Shown one piece after another: positions 12,060-22,046 of a DNA stretch of 64,000 bases; position 1 is the stretch's first letter, and each line of letters opens with the position of its first letter. Under the pieces are notes generated by a model that saw only the letters and a program-made list of their open reading frames with translations, had not been told where the DNA came from and did not search any database. The DNA comes from Gnetum montanum (Eukaryota; Streptophyta; Gnetopsida; Gnetales; Gnetaceae). The stretch covers positions 1 to 64,000 of the forward strand of contig MNCI01000572.1 in the NCBI GenBank assembly GCA_015680685.1. The letters are read 5' to 3'. Position numbers and translations under genes: made by a program.

Positions 12060-12808
12060 TGTTAAATGCACCAAGGAGGTAATGAAAGGATTTTCATAAA
12101 ACATAATGATACTTTTGATAGGTGGAAATATTATTTTCAAAAATTTTTATCTAAATATTTTTTAACAGAAGGACCAACTTTTGGTTTAGTTAATGAATTT
12201 TCCTTCTTTGAGGTAAAGACAACCTTATCTTACATAACAAATAGAAATATTGCTAGATTAGATAACATTCCTATAGAAGACTAGAAAGAATTAGGAGATA
12301 TAAAGGTTTCATGATTAATGTAATTATTTAAAAAATTTTGAAGGATGTAGAAATGTCTACAAATTGAAGAAAAAACATTGTTGTTTTCATCTACAAAATA
12401 AAAAAGAAGTGCAAAATTATGCAAACTATAGAGGGATTAACCTAATGACTCATACTATTTCTTTGGAAGAGAGTCATAAAGTAGCATCTCAGACTTGAAT
12501 CAAAAGTATCAAAAAAATCAATTTGGAGTTATGCTAGCAAGATCTACTATAGAAACTATTTTCTTTATATGATAATTAATGGAGAAATTCAAAACATATA
12601 AAGAAAATCTACATATAATTTTCATTAACTTTGAAAATGCATAGAGTGTCTCAATATATTATTTAGTGGACCTTATGGAGGAAAAAAATCTCTAATAAAT
12701 ATATTAAAGTGAGTCAAGACATGTATGAAGGAACTATTGCTAGAATTAGAATAACTTGTGGAATCACATATGATTTTGTAATCATTGTAGGTCTACTTCA
12801 AGTGTATC
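12060..12808 (+). pseudogene. L1: LINE (RTE-like) reverse transcriptase, first part
   Basis: Plus-strand non-LTR retrotransposon RT. RWKYYFQKFL and LDNIPIED (12115-12280) match the N-terminal part of plant LINE RTs. After frame shifts come NQFGVMLARSTIETIFF (about 12518-12565), ENLHIIFINFENA (12605-12645) and ITCGITYDFVI with VGLLQ (12750-12800), the segment before the expected LFA block. The frame is interrupted by X1 at 12809 and resumes at 16339. The type (RTE rather than L1) is judged from motif resemblance only. Confidence 0.8.
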
Positions 12809-13016
12809 TGTTAGCACATTTTGGCCATTTCATGGAACAGGTTGCATCTGAGCAAGAAAACAATTCGGAATGGAACCAGACATTTGAATTAAACACTAGC
12901 AAAATGTAACAGATCAAATGATGAGAATTTACGGTAGCAACAGTGCTAATAAGTTTTGTTATAAGAGTATGATGCTGCTTGTAGGAATAATAATGTAAAG
13001 GAAATCATTGAAGGCT

Positions 13017-13560
13017 TTAGGTTAAAACATGAATAATGACCATCTTGCCATTCCGCAATGCTTGATTCTTTAGCCTTGAGAAAGATTGGGAGCAAATCAG
13101 TAAGTAGGGATCCAAGGAATCTCTGATCATGGATTTTAAATAGCAACGATACCCGAGAGGGGCCGATTTTTCAACAACCTTGGAGAGATACCGCTCAGCC
13201 CATATGAAATAGCCTGTCCTACCAAGAAGCTCCACCATGCAGGCATAATATTCATCTCTTGGAGTGATACCATATTCTTCAACCATGAAATCAAAATAGT
13301 TTCCCCCTTCTTTAACCATGCACTCTGTCACACTGTGTACCTTGAAACCATGTGACCACGCTTTTCAGAGATCTTTCAAACAATCTCTTGGCTTCTTAAA
13401 ATGATCCATTCTGGGTCAATCCAGAGATCATGGCTACCCATGTCATTGTATTATTTTTGGGGGATTGAATCAAAAGGTCTTTTGGCTTCTTTAATTGTTC
13501 TGGATGTTAGGTATTCTGAGAATATACTGGTGGAAGCTATCATATCACCGTTAGGTCCGG
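13017..13560 (-). pseudogene. PPR protein gene fragment captured in X1
   Basis: Minus strand, antisense to X1. NTMTWVAMISGLTQNGSF and EAKRLFERS (about 13450-13370), then YGITPRDEYYACMVELLGRT (13280-13220) and AERYLSKVVEKSAP, are the repeated helices of a plant pentatricopeptide-repeat protein, an organellar RNA-binding family. One frame shift and stops break it, and the copy ends abruptly on both sides. PPR identity is confident; the parent gene is unknown. Confidence 0.85.
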
Positions 13561-13639
13561 AAGGCCGTGTGTGCAGATTGAGAAGGATTTTACGTAGTCT
13601 CTATAATTACATTGACTAACTGTAGCCCAAGAAGAAGCT

Positions 13640-14064
13640 GAGTCGGATGCCTAATCACTGGAGGCATAGTGAACCGGGCCGTAGCACATTCCTCCCTCGG
13701 CAATGTCTACTACTCCAAAACCTCCAAGGCTGTGTCACTGCTGCTGAGCCGACGAAGACTCAGGGTGCAGGTAATGGCTACTCCCATGGTGCTGTTTCTG
13801 GTTTCGGTGGTGCGGTACTATACGCGAGGATCGATGTTGGATGTTCTTGTCCTGGGCCTGCGTTTGCATCTGCTTCCACCATGGATGGCTCATGCGGCTG
13901 GTGACGTGGCACTGAAATTCCTGGCCTTCTAGGATGACCACGAAAAACGCCATGGCCCCGGAGGCCCCGTAACGTGGACAATCGATTTTAGCCCTCCACC
14001 GAAGTCGTCGGCTGGACATGAACATGGAATACCTTATCGTCATATTTTCCACAATTGCAGGCAT
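13640..14064. other. GC-rich captured fragment in X1, unidentified
   Basis: GC and CpG are clearly higher than in the flanks, so this looks like recently acquired exon-like DNA. Open frames run on both strands (for example minus 14064-13735, with SSRRLRWRAKIDCPRYG), but I recognise none of them. Confidence 0.5.
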
Positions 14065-14129
14065 TTCATCTTAAAATTAGTAGATTCTAGATGGGGAAAA
14101 CTCCACCACCATGCTTACATTTGCTGATT

Positions 14130-14275
14130 TTTTCTAGCAGAGGAGGTATACTGACATTGCCGGAGGAGTACGGTAGAGGTGGTGCATTTCCCAAGCTCCG
14201 CTCTTTGAGCCTTAACTTCTGCCATCATTTGTGAAAATTGTCGAGTTTGGAGGATGAAGCCATGCTAAGTGGAAC
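14130..14275 (+). pseudogene. LRR fragment of a disease-resistance-like gene in X1
   Basis: Plus strand. LTLPEEYGRGG, FPKLRSLSLNFCHHL and KLSSLEDEAM form a leucine-rich repeat of the type found at the C-terminal end of plant NLR proteins. It begins just after TTTTTTCTAGCAG, which looks like a retained intron acceptor; that would mean capture from genomic DNA rather than mRNA. One stop (TGA) follows CHHL. Confidence 0.65.
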
Positions 14276-14288
14276 TCCTGTGCTGGCC

Positions 14289-14640
14289 TCAAGACATGAC
14301 AACATTACCAGACGCAGCAGAAGGGCCTTGTTTTGCAGTGGTAGTTGTTTGTGAAATCCACCATCTTCTTGTTTGGACACCCCGCTTAATTGCTTCAGTA
14401 TCATCTCCTTCCTTGTAGTTACCTAGAAGATTCAGTGGGTATGCATGATTTAATCTGGAAAGCAAATCCATCTTTCTGTAGAAGTCCTTGGAATCTTGCT
14501 TCATGTTTCCTGCAATAACTATGTGCTTCACTGCAACCACGCTGTCCTCTTTGACATCAACAACTGTGACACGTTTAATGCCTAAGTTTACTGAGGTAGA
14601 TGTGAAAGTGTTGCCTATTTGGAAGACCAAATGTTGGAAA
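14289..14640 (-). pseudogene. CRINKLY4-like receptor kinase fragment in X1
   Basis: Minus strand. VVAVKH carries the ATP-binding Lys of kinase subdomain II, and RKMDLLSRLNHAYPLNLLG matches subdomains III-IV of the CR4/ACR4-like receptor kinase group. The copy then degenerates (EGDDTEAI) before the catalytic loop, so it cannot phosphorylate. Subfamily assignment is by recall of the LLSRLNHA signature and is less sure than 'receptor-like kinase'. Confidence 0.75.
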
Positions 14641-14829
14641 GTTCTGCAACATCGCTAAGTGATAGCATTTCTAACCCACGAAGGAAGGAATTTCATGGTG
14701 GCGCCCATCAACAAGACCTAGGAATTATGTGCTACATCGGACAAGGAGACCAGTGCTTGACAGAGTTGGGATGCATTCTTGTGTTGTGTTTTCTTGCTTT
14801 TTGTTTTCTAAATCGTAAAATGATATTAA

Positions 14830-16333
14830 TATTAAGTTAATGCTTGTAACTTTATTTTTTAAATATATATATATATATTATGATTTTTAAAAAGGGAAAA
14901 TTTATGAAATAGTTGTTAATTATGATAGTTATAACTACCATGGTGGTTGTAATTACCAAACACTTGTCAACTACAACTTTTTCATCTCTATGGTTGCCAC
15001 TTGGCAACTGAATGAGCCACTTGGCAACTAAATGGAACACTTGTCAACTACAACTTTTTTATCTCTATGGTGGTTATAACCACCCAAAATGTTTGTAACT
15101 TACCTAACTACCTATGAGACCCTATAAAAGGGCTTCAAGGATAGGAAGGACACACTAGAGGTCTCACTCTGGGTCTTGGAAAGAGCATTGGTAAAGAAGA
15201 CATTGTGAAAGATTGCTTGTAAGATGACTTGCTAAAGACAAAATTTTAGCCTCTTTGTTATAGTCCTGTGAGTTATGTTTATTTTTTAGTTTGTTTAAAT
15301 TGTTTAGCTAGTGGTTTAGATAGTATCTCGCTTGGCAAGTAATTTTGGGATTTTTAGATCACTCTTATTGTTCTTGTTGCATGATAGAAAATTTCTATTA
15401 AAATTTTTCTATAGAAGAGCTTGTGTTTGAAAGCCTTAAGAGCATTTTAGTAGTAAATTTTATTATTGTGTAATGTATAAGAACCACTATTGAGATTGTT
15501 GTAAGAGAGCCTTTGCATGTAGTCAAGCCGTTGAACGATTCAATAGTCAAGAGGGTTCAGAAAATATTTGGTATTTTGATAAGACTAGAATAGCTTCTTT
15601 TATCTTTAAAGTGAATCTCCATGGTATTTCAATCAAAAATTGTCAAGTCTTTTGAAGGTTTTGTTGAATGCAATTTTTGACATCCATTATCTAGCCAAAA
15701 TAGAGTCTGGTATGTGATAGTTTACGCAACAAGTTTTTGGTAGCATAGTAGGATTCTCTTGAAGAAATTACTTATTTGAGCCTTGGAAGTTTGAAAAATT
15801 CATAGTTATTGACTTTGGGATAGCTTTATTGAGAAGTTTTTACTCGTATCATTTTACCTTGTTTAAACATTTGAGATCTTTACACAAATCTTCTTTCTTT
15901 TTCTCTTCTTTCTGGTTTCGTTGAATCTCACCCTATTTCTAGTTTTCTTGTGGAACTATCTCTTTCTCCAGGGAAAATTAGAAGTAGATTTACAGAGTTG
16001 TGCTCAAATGTTTTTGCAAAATTTTATTTGTTACAAGTAGGTATTATAAGGACTGAATAGACTAGGCAATTGAACAGAATAAGAAATTTCAACAACTCAC
16101 AGTACTTTGCAAAGTTGGCTGAATCTCTTTAAGATTAGTCATTTATAGTTTTACACACAACCCAATATTTTTATTTTTCACAACAGTACACCGCAACAAC
16201 ACACACACATACTCACATTAACTATTGAGTCTATTTGGAGGTATCTAGGCCTTGGTGTTGCCAAAGACTAGCAAGCATCTAAATCCTGTTCAAGGACACT
16301 CGTTGGCGGTCGCATCCCAAATGGTCGCCAACA
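14830..16333 (+). repeat. X-family conserved right part with promoter
   Basis: This 1.5-kb region is the reverse complement of X2 40855-42370. It has a TATA box (CCTATAAAAGG, 15121-15131), a repeated CACTTGTCAACTACAACTTT phrase (near 14960 and 15039) and the terminal GGTCGCCAACA. It looks like the promoter-R-U5 part of an LTR. Confidence 0.75.
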
Positions 16334-16338
16334 GTATC

Positions 16339-17000
16339 ATTTGCTATTGTTACAAGTAAATTAACAAAGGAAATATAGGATTAAACCCCTTGGTATATGA
16401 TATTTGCATATGATACTATGTTGGTGGATACAGTTCAAGAAAATATTGTTTCTAAAATGGAAAAGTGGATACATGCTTTAAAATGAAAAGGCTTTAAAAT
16501 TAATAAAAGTAAGATAAGATATATAGAATGTAATTTCAATAAAAGTAAAAATAGTGGTAAAATAGAAGCAATAATTCAAGGCCAAAATATCTCTCATTGT
16601 AAATAATTCCTCTACCTAGGATCAATACTCTAATTAGATGGTGAAATTAATAAAGATATAAAAAATAGAATTGAGTTAGGATAGTTAAAATAGAGATAGG
16701 CTAGTGGTATTTTATGTAATAAAAGAATATTAATAAATATAAAGGAAAATTTTTGCCTGATAATAATCAAGCCTACTATTTTATGTGGGGTTGGATGCTA
16801 GATTGTACAAAAAAAACATAGACAAAAATTAGTATGCCCAAAAAGAAAATGCGTTGATGGATGTTGAATGTTTCAAGAGGAGATAAATTACATAATATGG
16901 ACATTAGAGAAAGGTTTGACGCAACCACAAAAATGATGTCTTAGATGATTTGGGTAGGTACAAAGAAGATACAACATCATATAAGGAAAAGGTTGCTACA
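16339..17000 (+). pseudogene. L1: LINE reverse transcriptase, second part
   Basis: Resumes the LINE frame after X1: FAIVTSKLTKE (16342-16375), the catalytic box altered to FAYDTMLVD (near 16405; usually F-A-D-D), KWIHALK, NKSKIRYIECNF, FLYLGSILQLDGEI and ASGILCNKRI. These are the C-terminal LINE RT and thumb blocks in correct order. The second catalytic Asp position reads Tyr-Asp, and stops abound, so it is inactive. Confidence 0.82.
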
Positions 17001-17160
17001 TTGCTATTTAAGGAAAGCCACTAAAAAAGGTTGTATATTTTTTTGGTGGCTTTCCTTATATGATGAGTATATTAGAAAAGGTTGCTACATTACTATTTAA
17101 GGAAAGCCACCAAAAAAAGATACAACATCATATAAGGAAAAAGGATTAAACATGATATAA
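16965..17160. repeat. Local inverted and direct duplication at the LINE 3' end
   Basis: GGTTGCTACATT followed by ATTTAAGGAAAGCCAC occurs twice in direct orientation (about 17000 and 17080). Between them lies the inverted copy GGTGGCTTTCCTTATATGATG. The CATCATATAAGGAAA arms recur at 16977 and 17127. It looks like a template-switch rearrangement. Confidence 0.7.
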
Positions 17161-17917
17161 AGAAATAGTAAATAGATAAGAATGTAGCTAATTCCATTTT
17201 GTTAAAACAAGCCTAGAATGATGATGAAAAAATATAGGTAGTAGTAAGTGATAAATGGCTCAAGCAGATAGCTCATTATTTTTTTAAGTAAGAGGTTGCT
17301 AATTCAAGTTGCATTTGAGACATTGTTATATTTCCTTATACTTCTTTTAATATATCATGTTCGTAATATGATACATCCCCACTCCTAAATAATGTCATTT
17401 TGTAATGAGAAGTTGTAATTACAAGTAAAAGACCTTTAATGAAAGGGAACATTTTAATTATAGGCATGTCTCTTAAGGGAACCTTTTGGGTTTTGACTTG
17501 GTAAATTAGACATTGTATCAACATGGGTTGTTGAGCTGATAAAGATGATTAACATATGCCAAGTGAAGTGGGATATGAGAGAACTTGGCCATCACTTCTG
17601 GTCAGGTCTAGGCATAACCATGATGAAAATAGCTCCAAGGAATCCTATGAGCATAACCTTTATATACTTACTCATTTTTGTATTTTATTTTTAATACAGT
17701 TTCTTTCCTTTTCTTCTACATTTTCCTTATTGTGTGCACTATTTCTAATGTCAAATATAACGTATGTTTAATGTTTGTTATGATATTTGAAAATAAGATG
17801 TTACATAATTTGTTTTGGGATATATCTATGGTCAAATTATTTTAGGTTCTCACACTCATTCCCCTCCAAATATATGCAATAGCATTAAGGAATATAGCAG
17901 AACTTATACAAGCTTAC
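17161..17917. other. No gene recognised
   Basis: AT-rich sequence between the LINE remnant and A2. Only short frames (for example plus 17556-17771) without a recognisable family. Confidence 0.4.
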
Positions 17918-18176
17918 TGATGAGTGGTGAAGTAACCCTACACTCAATCATACAAATCACATGCATTCACATGTAATCTATTCAAATTCATGGATGGGAC
18001 TAGTGTGGTATCTAGATCATTAAGCATTAATTGTAGTTTGTTATCCTCCCACTTGGACTAGTGGTAGATCTATCACATATGGTTTAGTCCAAAGTGAGGC
18101 ATATGATTATGATCTTATTGGGGGCTTGAACTAAACTAATCAATAACATAGAAATTAATTATTTAATCTAATTAAT

Positions 18177-18842
18177 TGATGAGTCATGAATTTTCTGATA
18201 GCTGCGATAACACACCCACGATAATGCACCCACAATATCGCATCCGCGATATCACAGCCAACACGATATCGTAGCCCAACCCGCGATATCAGATACGTGA
18301 TATCGTGGCCTATCTCCTCATTTATAAATAAGAGGTAGACAGATGAGTTTTGGTATCTAATTTTTAGTCCCTTACCCAAAATCTTGCAGTTTTTCCTTCT
18401 TAGAGTTAGAATTATTTCCCAGTGTATGCTTGTAGTATGGTGAATGTAATTGTACAACATCCTTATTTGAGTGTGACGTACTTGGACATGCACATGACCA
18501 GAAATAAAGATTGAGATTACTTCATCATTGTAGCATTCACTTAGCTTAATCATTTAATTAATTTTTATTTACTGCTTTCCTAGTTAATCTCTCTCACCCT
18601 TAAACTCATGTTAAAACACAGAATGAGTATGACTTGATTATGAGCATTTAAGTGTGACTATTTGGTAACCCAGTAGCGTACCTAGGATTTGTGCTTGGTA
18701 ATCCCAATGGTAGTCATGCACGAAGTCCAAGATGCGTACAGATAATGAAGGAACGGATGCTCATCACACTTGGGCTAGATTAGATTCTTTTACCCTCTCT
18801 CTCCTAGATTAGTTAATATTACTTTCCATTGCCTTTAGGAGT
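18177..18842 (+). repeat. Partial plus-strand A-type LTR inside the A2 LTR
   Basis: Begins TGATGAGTCATG after TTAAT. It has a dense set of GATATC-type motifs (18205-18305), a TATA box (TTTATAAATAAGAGG near 18320) and the R-U5 sequence of the group in plus orientation, and stops short at GGAGTAGCATTAG. The expected CATCA end is missing, so the right part is lost. Confidence 0.72.
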
Positions 18843-18900
18843 AGCATTAGATTAGAAACCCATCTAATGCTCATCACACTTGGGTTTCTAATCTAATGCT
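18843..18900. repeat. Perfect 20-bp inverted repeat (hairpin)
   Basis: Arms AGCATTAGATTAGAAACCCA (18843-18862) and its exact reverse complement (18881-18900) enclose an 18-nt loop. It marks the truncated end of the plus-strand LTR and duplicates its TCATCACACTTGGG segment, seen first near 18749. Confidence 0.9.
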
Positions 18901-19268
18901 CAAATAGGAGATCATACAATTGACTCAAATCCACATTGCAAACACTCACTAACTGTGACAAGAATTGGGAAATAAAAATAACAAAGTATATTTACCTACT
19001 AATAAAATGTGTCAAATACATGGAAGATGCTTGCATAGTTATAGGAATTTATTACCCTTGCATTGATGGTAATGTATTGATCAAGCTAGGCCTATGTTAA
19101 CATTGATGTGTCGATGGAGATGAGTTAATGTAGTTATGATGTAGTAGGTGTAATGTAGGAGATGTGATGTAGTAGCCAATTGATATGAATTAATGTAGAT
19201 GTGATGTTCCAGCTAACTAATAAAATTTTTATTAAGATTTTCAACATTCAACAAATGATGCTTCATCA

Positions 19269-19820
19269 TACCCCCACAACTCACCAAAAAAATCATTCTC
19301 AAGTTGTATAGAAAGGATGAAGTTTCATTACAAAAATTATGGGGTGAACAAGACCAAATTGACTAGCATTACAAAGCTTGAATGTCACATTCTAAAATTT
19401 ATTCAAGTTAATGTATTACAAGAATGACAAAAAGACCAAATAGACATCAAAATTTTTAAAATTATAAAAGCTTTTAAAAACCCATTGATGATAAGTCTTC
19501 ATATGTTCCTAGCCATGGTGGCTCTTCCAACCTTAGTTTCCTTAACATTTTCTCTTTGATGCAAAATGTTTAAAAGATGGATTGAAATTTCTTATCATCA
19601 ACCGATGGATTTCTAGGCATTGAACATGTGATGTTTAAACTTTAACCATTGTATTCATTACTTGTCCATAAGTATGTCCTGCTCTATTCTTCTATTGGCC
19701 CCATTTCCTTGCCTTACCAAAAACCTTCAATGTTAGAAACTTATGTAGGCATCATCTGTAATCACCAAAGGATCAACATTATTTTTAACAATTTGTTCTT
19801 AATGTTTAAACCCTTTATGG
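19269..19820 (-). other. A2 polypurine tract, ORF2 remnant and decayed intron
   Basis: The polypurine tract is at 19269-19280. The frame LEEPPWLGT (near 19520) corresponds to the C-terminal tail of ORF2 in A1 (EEPPPLGT) and A3 (QEPPLPR), so most of ORF2 has been deleted here. Minus strand GGTGATTACAG|ATGATG at 19757-19750 is the same acceptor-ATG junction as in A1; the donor has decayed. Confidence 0.6.
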
Positions 19821-22046
19821 ATCCTTGATTAGCTTAAAATTCATAAAAATTCAGCATTTAGGCTCCAAGTGATTAAGATATAACATTCCTAAGGCTTTAG
19901 GGTAACTAGAATCATCAAGTTTCTAAGGCATTTTGATCGATTGTTCTTCCTACTAGTTATCTTAATGTTCAACATGGGATGTTAGAAATTTTTTTGAAAA
20001 ATCATGTCCTTATCCCTCATGATAAATGAGATCAACTCCAAGAGCTCATAAATGCTCAAATATTTGAAATTAAAGTTCTAGTCATAAGATATTGCAAAAA
20101 ATTGATGAGAAGTTGTCCCAAAATCATGCATGAATATAGAAAAATTAGCCATAATATCATTGAAGATATGAGGTTGGTTAAGAGCAATGATCAATAAGAG
20201 TCATGCAAGTGGATCCTTCCCAAAGTAGGCTCTTGTACATAATGTCCTTCCATAACCACTCCTATAGATGTTCATGGGAACCATAAAAGTTAAATGTAGA
20301 TCATGCCTTTATTCCAAACAACATACAACTATCTTGGTTAGGATCCTACACTGTACTATACAAAACCATTAAGTACATAATAATATGTAATAATGAGATG
20401 GATACTTGAACAAGAAGTGTTTGCAAAGATTGGGATGTGAGATACTTTATCATGTTTGCAATAGGTCATTGCATTAATAGTGATTAAGATGACTATCATA
20501 CCTATCTATCTATGTTTTAAATCAAGTCCATCCCTTTGCCAATGACATCACATTATGCCGTTTTGAACTTACAATCATAGGACCACCACAATCACATGAA
20601 AGCATCACTACTCAATAGAAGAAAAGAAGGAAGCAGTTTTGATTAATTAATTAATTAAATATTAAAATTTTTTAAAAATTGACCCTTCATTAGAGGGGTA
20701 CCTTCATGCATGGGTAACATATCTTTCCAACCCTAGAGTGAATGCTAATCCCATTGGAGAAGTACCTTTAAGCATGGGTAACATGTCTTTCTTATCGCAT
20801 AATAAGACTAGTCCAAGAGACCTTTGGGATTTCTAGAAGTAACCAACATTCAAGCATGAATAACGTTGCTTTCTAGAGGTATCCTATGAATCATTTTCTA
20901 TTTGTGAATTAATTAATGAATGATTGTGCTTTCCTTATCAAAGGACTACATTCAGGATGGGTAACATGTCTTTCCAATGATATGATAAGGCAATACTTAT
21001 TCAAGAACATGCCTTCATCAAAATTAAAACATGTGTAATGACATAAACATATGGAATAGTAAGACTCATAGAAAAAGTGTAAAGAAATGGTAGGTTCCCT
21101 TAATGTCACAACCTTTTCTATTTCCTCATGGCACTTTTCTCTTTCCTCAAGCAATAATGATCATGAGTTAACTTTAGTTTTCATGTGCAAAGAACCATAT
21201 TTATTTCATGATTAAGACCTATTATTTATAGAAACTAAAGGGGTGAATGATGTTATCTCACTAATTTATATAATTACCTACCCAAAATATCTATAACATA
21301 GAATAAAAGCCCAAAATAGTGCTAATTTTTGCATCATAACTAACAACATTATAAACAAAAACATAGAAAATATTTGCAAAGAATAAAGGAAATGATTGAA
21401 GAAAATAGAAGTTATAAAGAAAGAAAAAAAATAAGGAATTGAAAATTTATTAAGAATGGGAAAATTTTAAAGAAATAGAAAAATTTCAATTTAGGAAAAT
21501 GATAAAAAGTTATAAAATAAAAAGTAAAAATTCACTTATCAGTTCTTGATTTAAGATTGGACATCTCCCCCATGACTAAACTCATGCATGAGCATTTAGA
21601 AAATGGATCACACATTTCTTTGGCCAGACACCATAAGTTTTCCATTTATCATCTTTAGTAATTTATGCTTTCACATGTTAGCCCATTTAACATAGCTGAT
21701 ATCAAGTTTCAATCATTTAAAAATACATATTTTGTTAAACTAAAAGGTACTTCTATTTAAGAGGACCTAGATGTGCTTTCTTTTTGATTTTTGATTTTAC
21801 TTTTCGTGTCTCTTTGTTTATCACTTTCTTTAGGTGTATGGTTAGGGTCGAGGATGTTCTTTTATAAGTTCTTTGTTTAGTTCATTTTCTTAGGACAAGA
21901 CCTAATAAGTGGGTTGAATGTTTTCATGCATGCTTTGGATTGTTAGGCACTTTCATTTTCTAGTTAGTAAATGTCTTTTGGTTTAGTTTCTATTTTATAA
22001 ACTTGCTTTTTTATACATACTTTATCTTCAAGTTTGTTATGGGCTA
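19821..22046 (-). other. A2 spacer with tandem conserved motif
   Basis: No credible protein. It holds the CTACTTTGGGAAGGATCC box (about 20214-20231), four diverged copies of the ATGCATGGGTAACATGTCTTTC motif (20699-20975), and the purine motif at 21561-21580. The small minus frame at 20909-21154 runs through the motif array and is probably chance. Confidence 0.55.
20699..20975. repeat. Four-copy array of the A-group spacer motif
   Basis: Units at 20699-20730, 20763-20793, 20840-20876 and 20945-20975 share CATGGGTAACATGTCTTTC. A1 (8004-8034), A4 (34499-34529) and A3 (47703-47732, inverted) carry one copy each. Confidence 0.75.

Larger units (their letters stand above)
12809..16333 (+). mobile_element. 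X1: gene-fragment-carrying insertion with LTR-type ends
   Basis: 3,525 bp, starting TGTTAGCACATTTTGGCC and ending GGTCGCCAACA, flanked by GTATC at 12804-12808 and 16334-16338. It splits the LINE RT, whose frame continues directly after the right duplication (LFAIVTSKLTKE). TG...CA ends and a 5-bp duplication are LTR-retrotransposon hallmarks, but there is no second LTR, primer site or polypurine tract inside. The left 35 bp and the right 1.5 kb match X2 (40855-43950). Between them lie unrelated host gene fragments: PPR (minus), a GC-rich piece, LRR (plus) and receptor kinase (minus). A TATA box at 15123-15129 sets the plus orientation. The simplest reading is one long solo LTR whose U3 carries captured DNA. 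Confidence 0.85.
17918..19268 (-). repeat. A2 3' LTR, enlarged and rearranged
   Basis: Starts TGATGAGTGGTGA and ends GCTTCATCA. The outer part (17918-18176) aligns with the A1 LTR. It is then interrupted by an LTR of the same group in opposite orientation (18177 onward). The remainder (18901-19268) is a U3 rich in GATGTAG/GATGTG motifs instead of GATATC. Confidence 0.75.
17918..22046 (-). mobile_element. A2: Athila-like element, 3' portion (interrupted by T1)
   Basis: The minus-strand 3' LTR (17918-19268), polypurine tract (19269-19280) and internal region up to 22046, where T1 begins. The gag and protease side resumes at 59470 and runs to 62127, where A5 is inserted; the 5' LTR would lie beyond the window. 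The spacer shares the conserved boxes of A1 and A5. No RT or integrase is seen on either side of T1, so pol was deleted or never present. Confidence 0.75.

Noticed and set aside
14870-14880. Dinucleotide AT run as a functional site
   Set aside because: Short simple repeat only.
12809-16333. X1 as a Helitron or Pack-type DNA transposon
   Set aside because: Helitrons leave no target duplication and end CTRR; Mutator-type elements give 9-bp duplications. The 5-bp duplication and TG...CA ends fit LTR elements.
20690-20980. CRISPR-like array
   Set aside because: The repeats are diverged, unevenly spaced and shared with other retroelements; this is a plant nuclear context.
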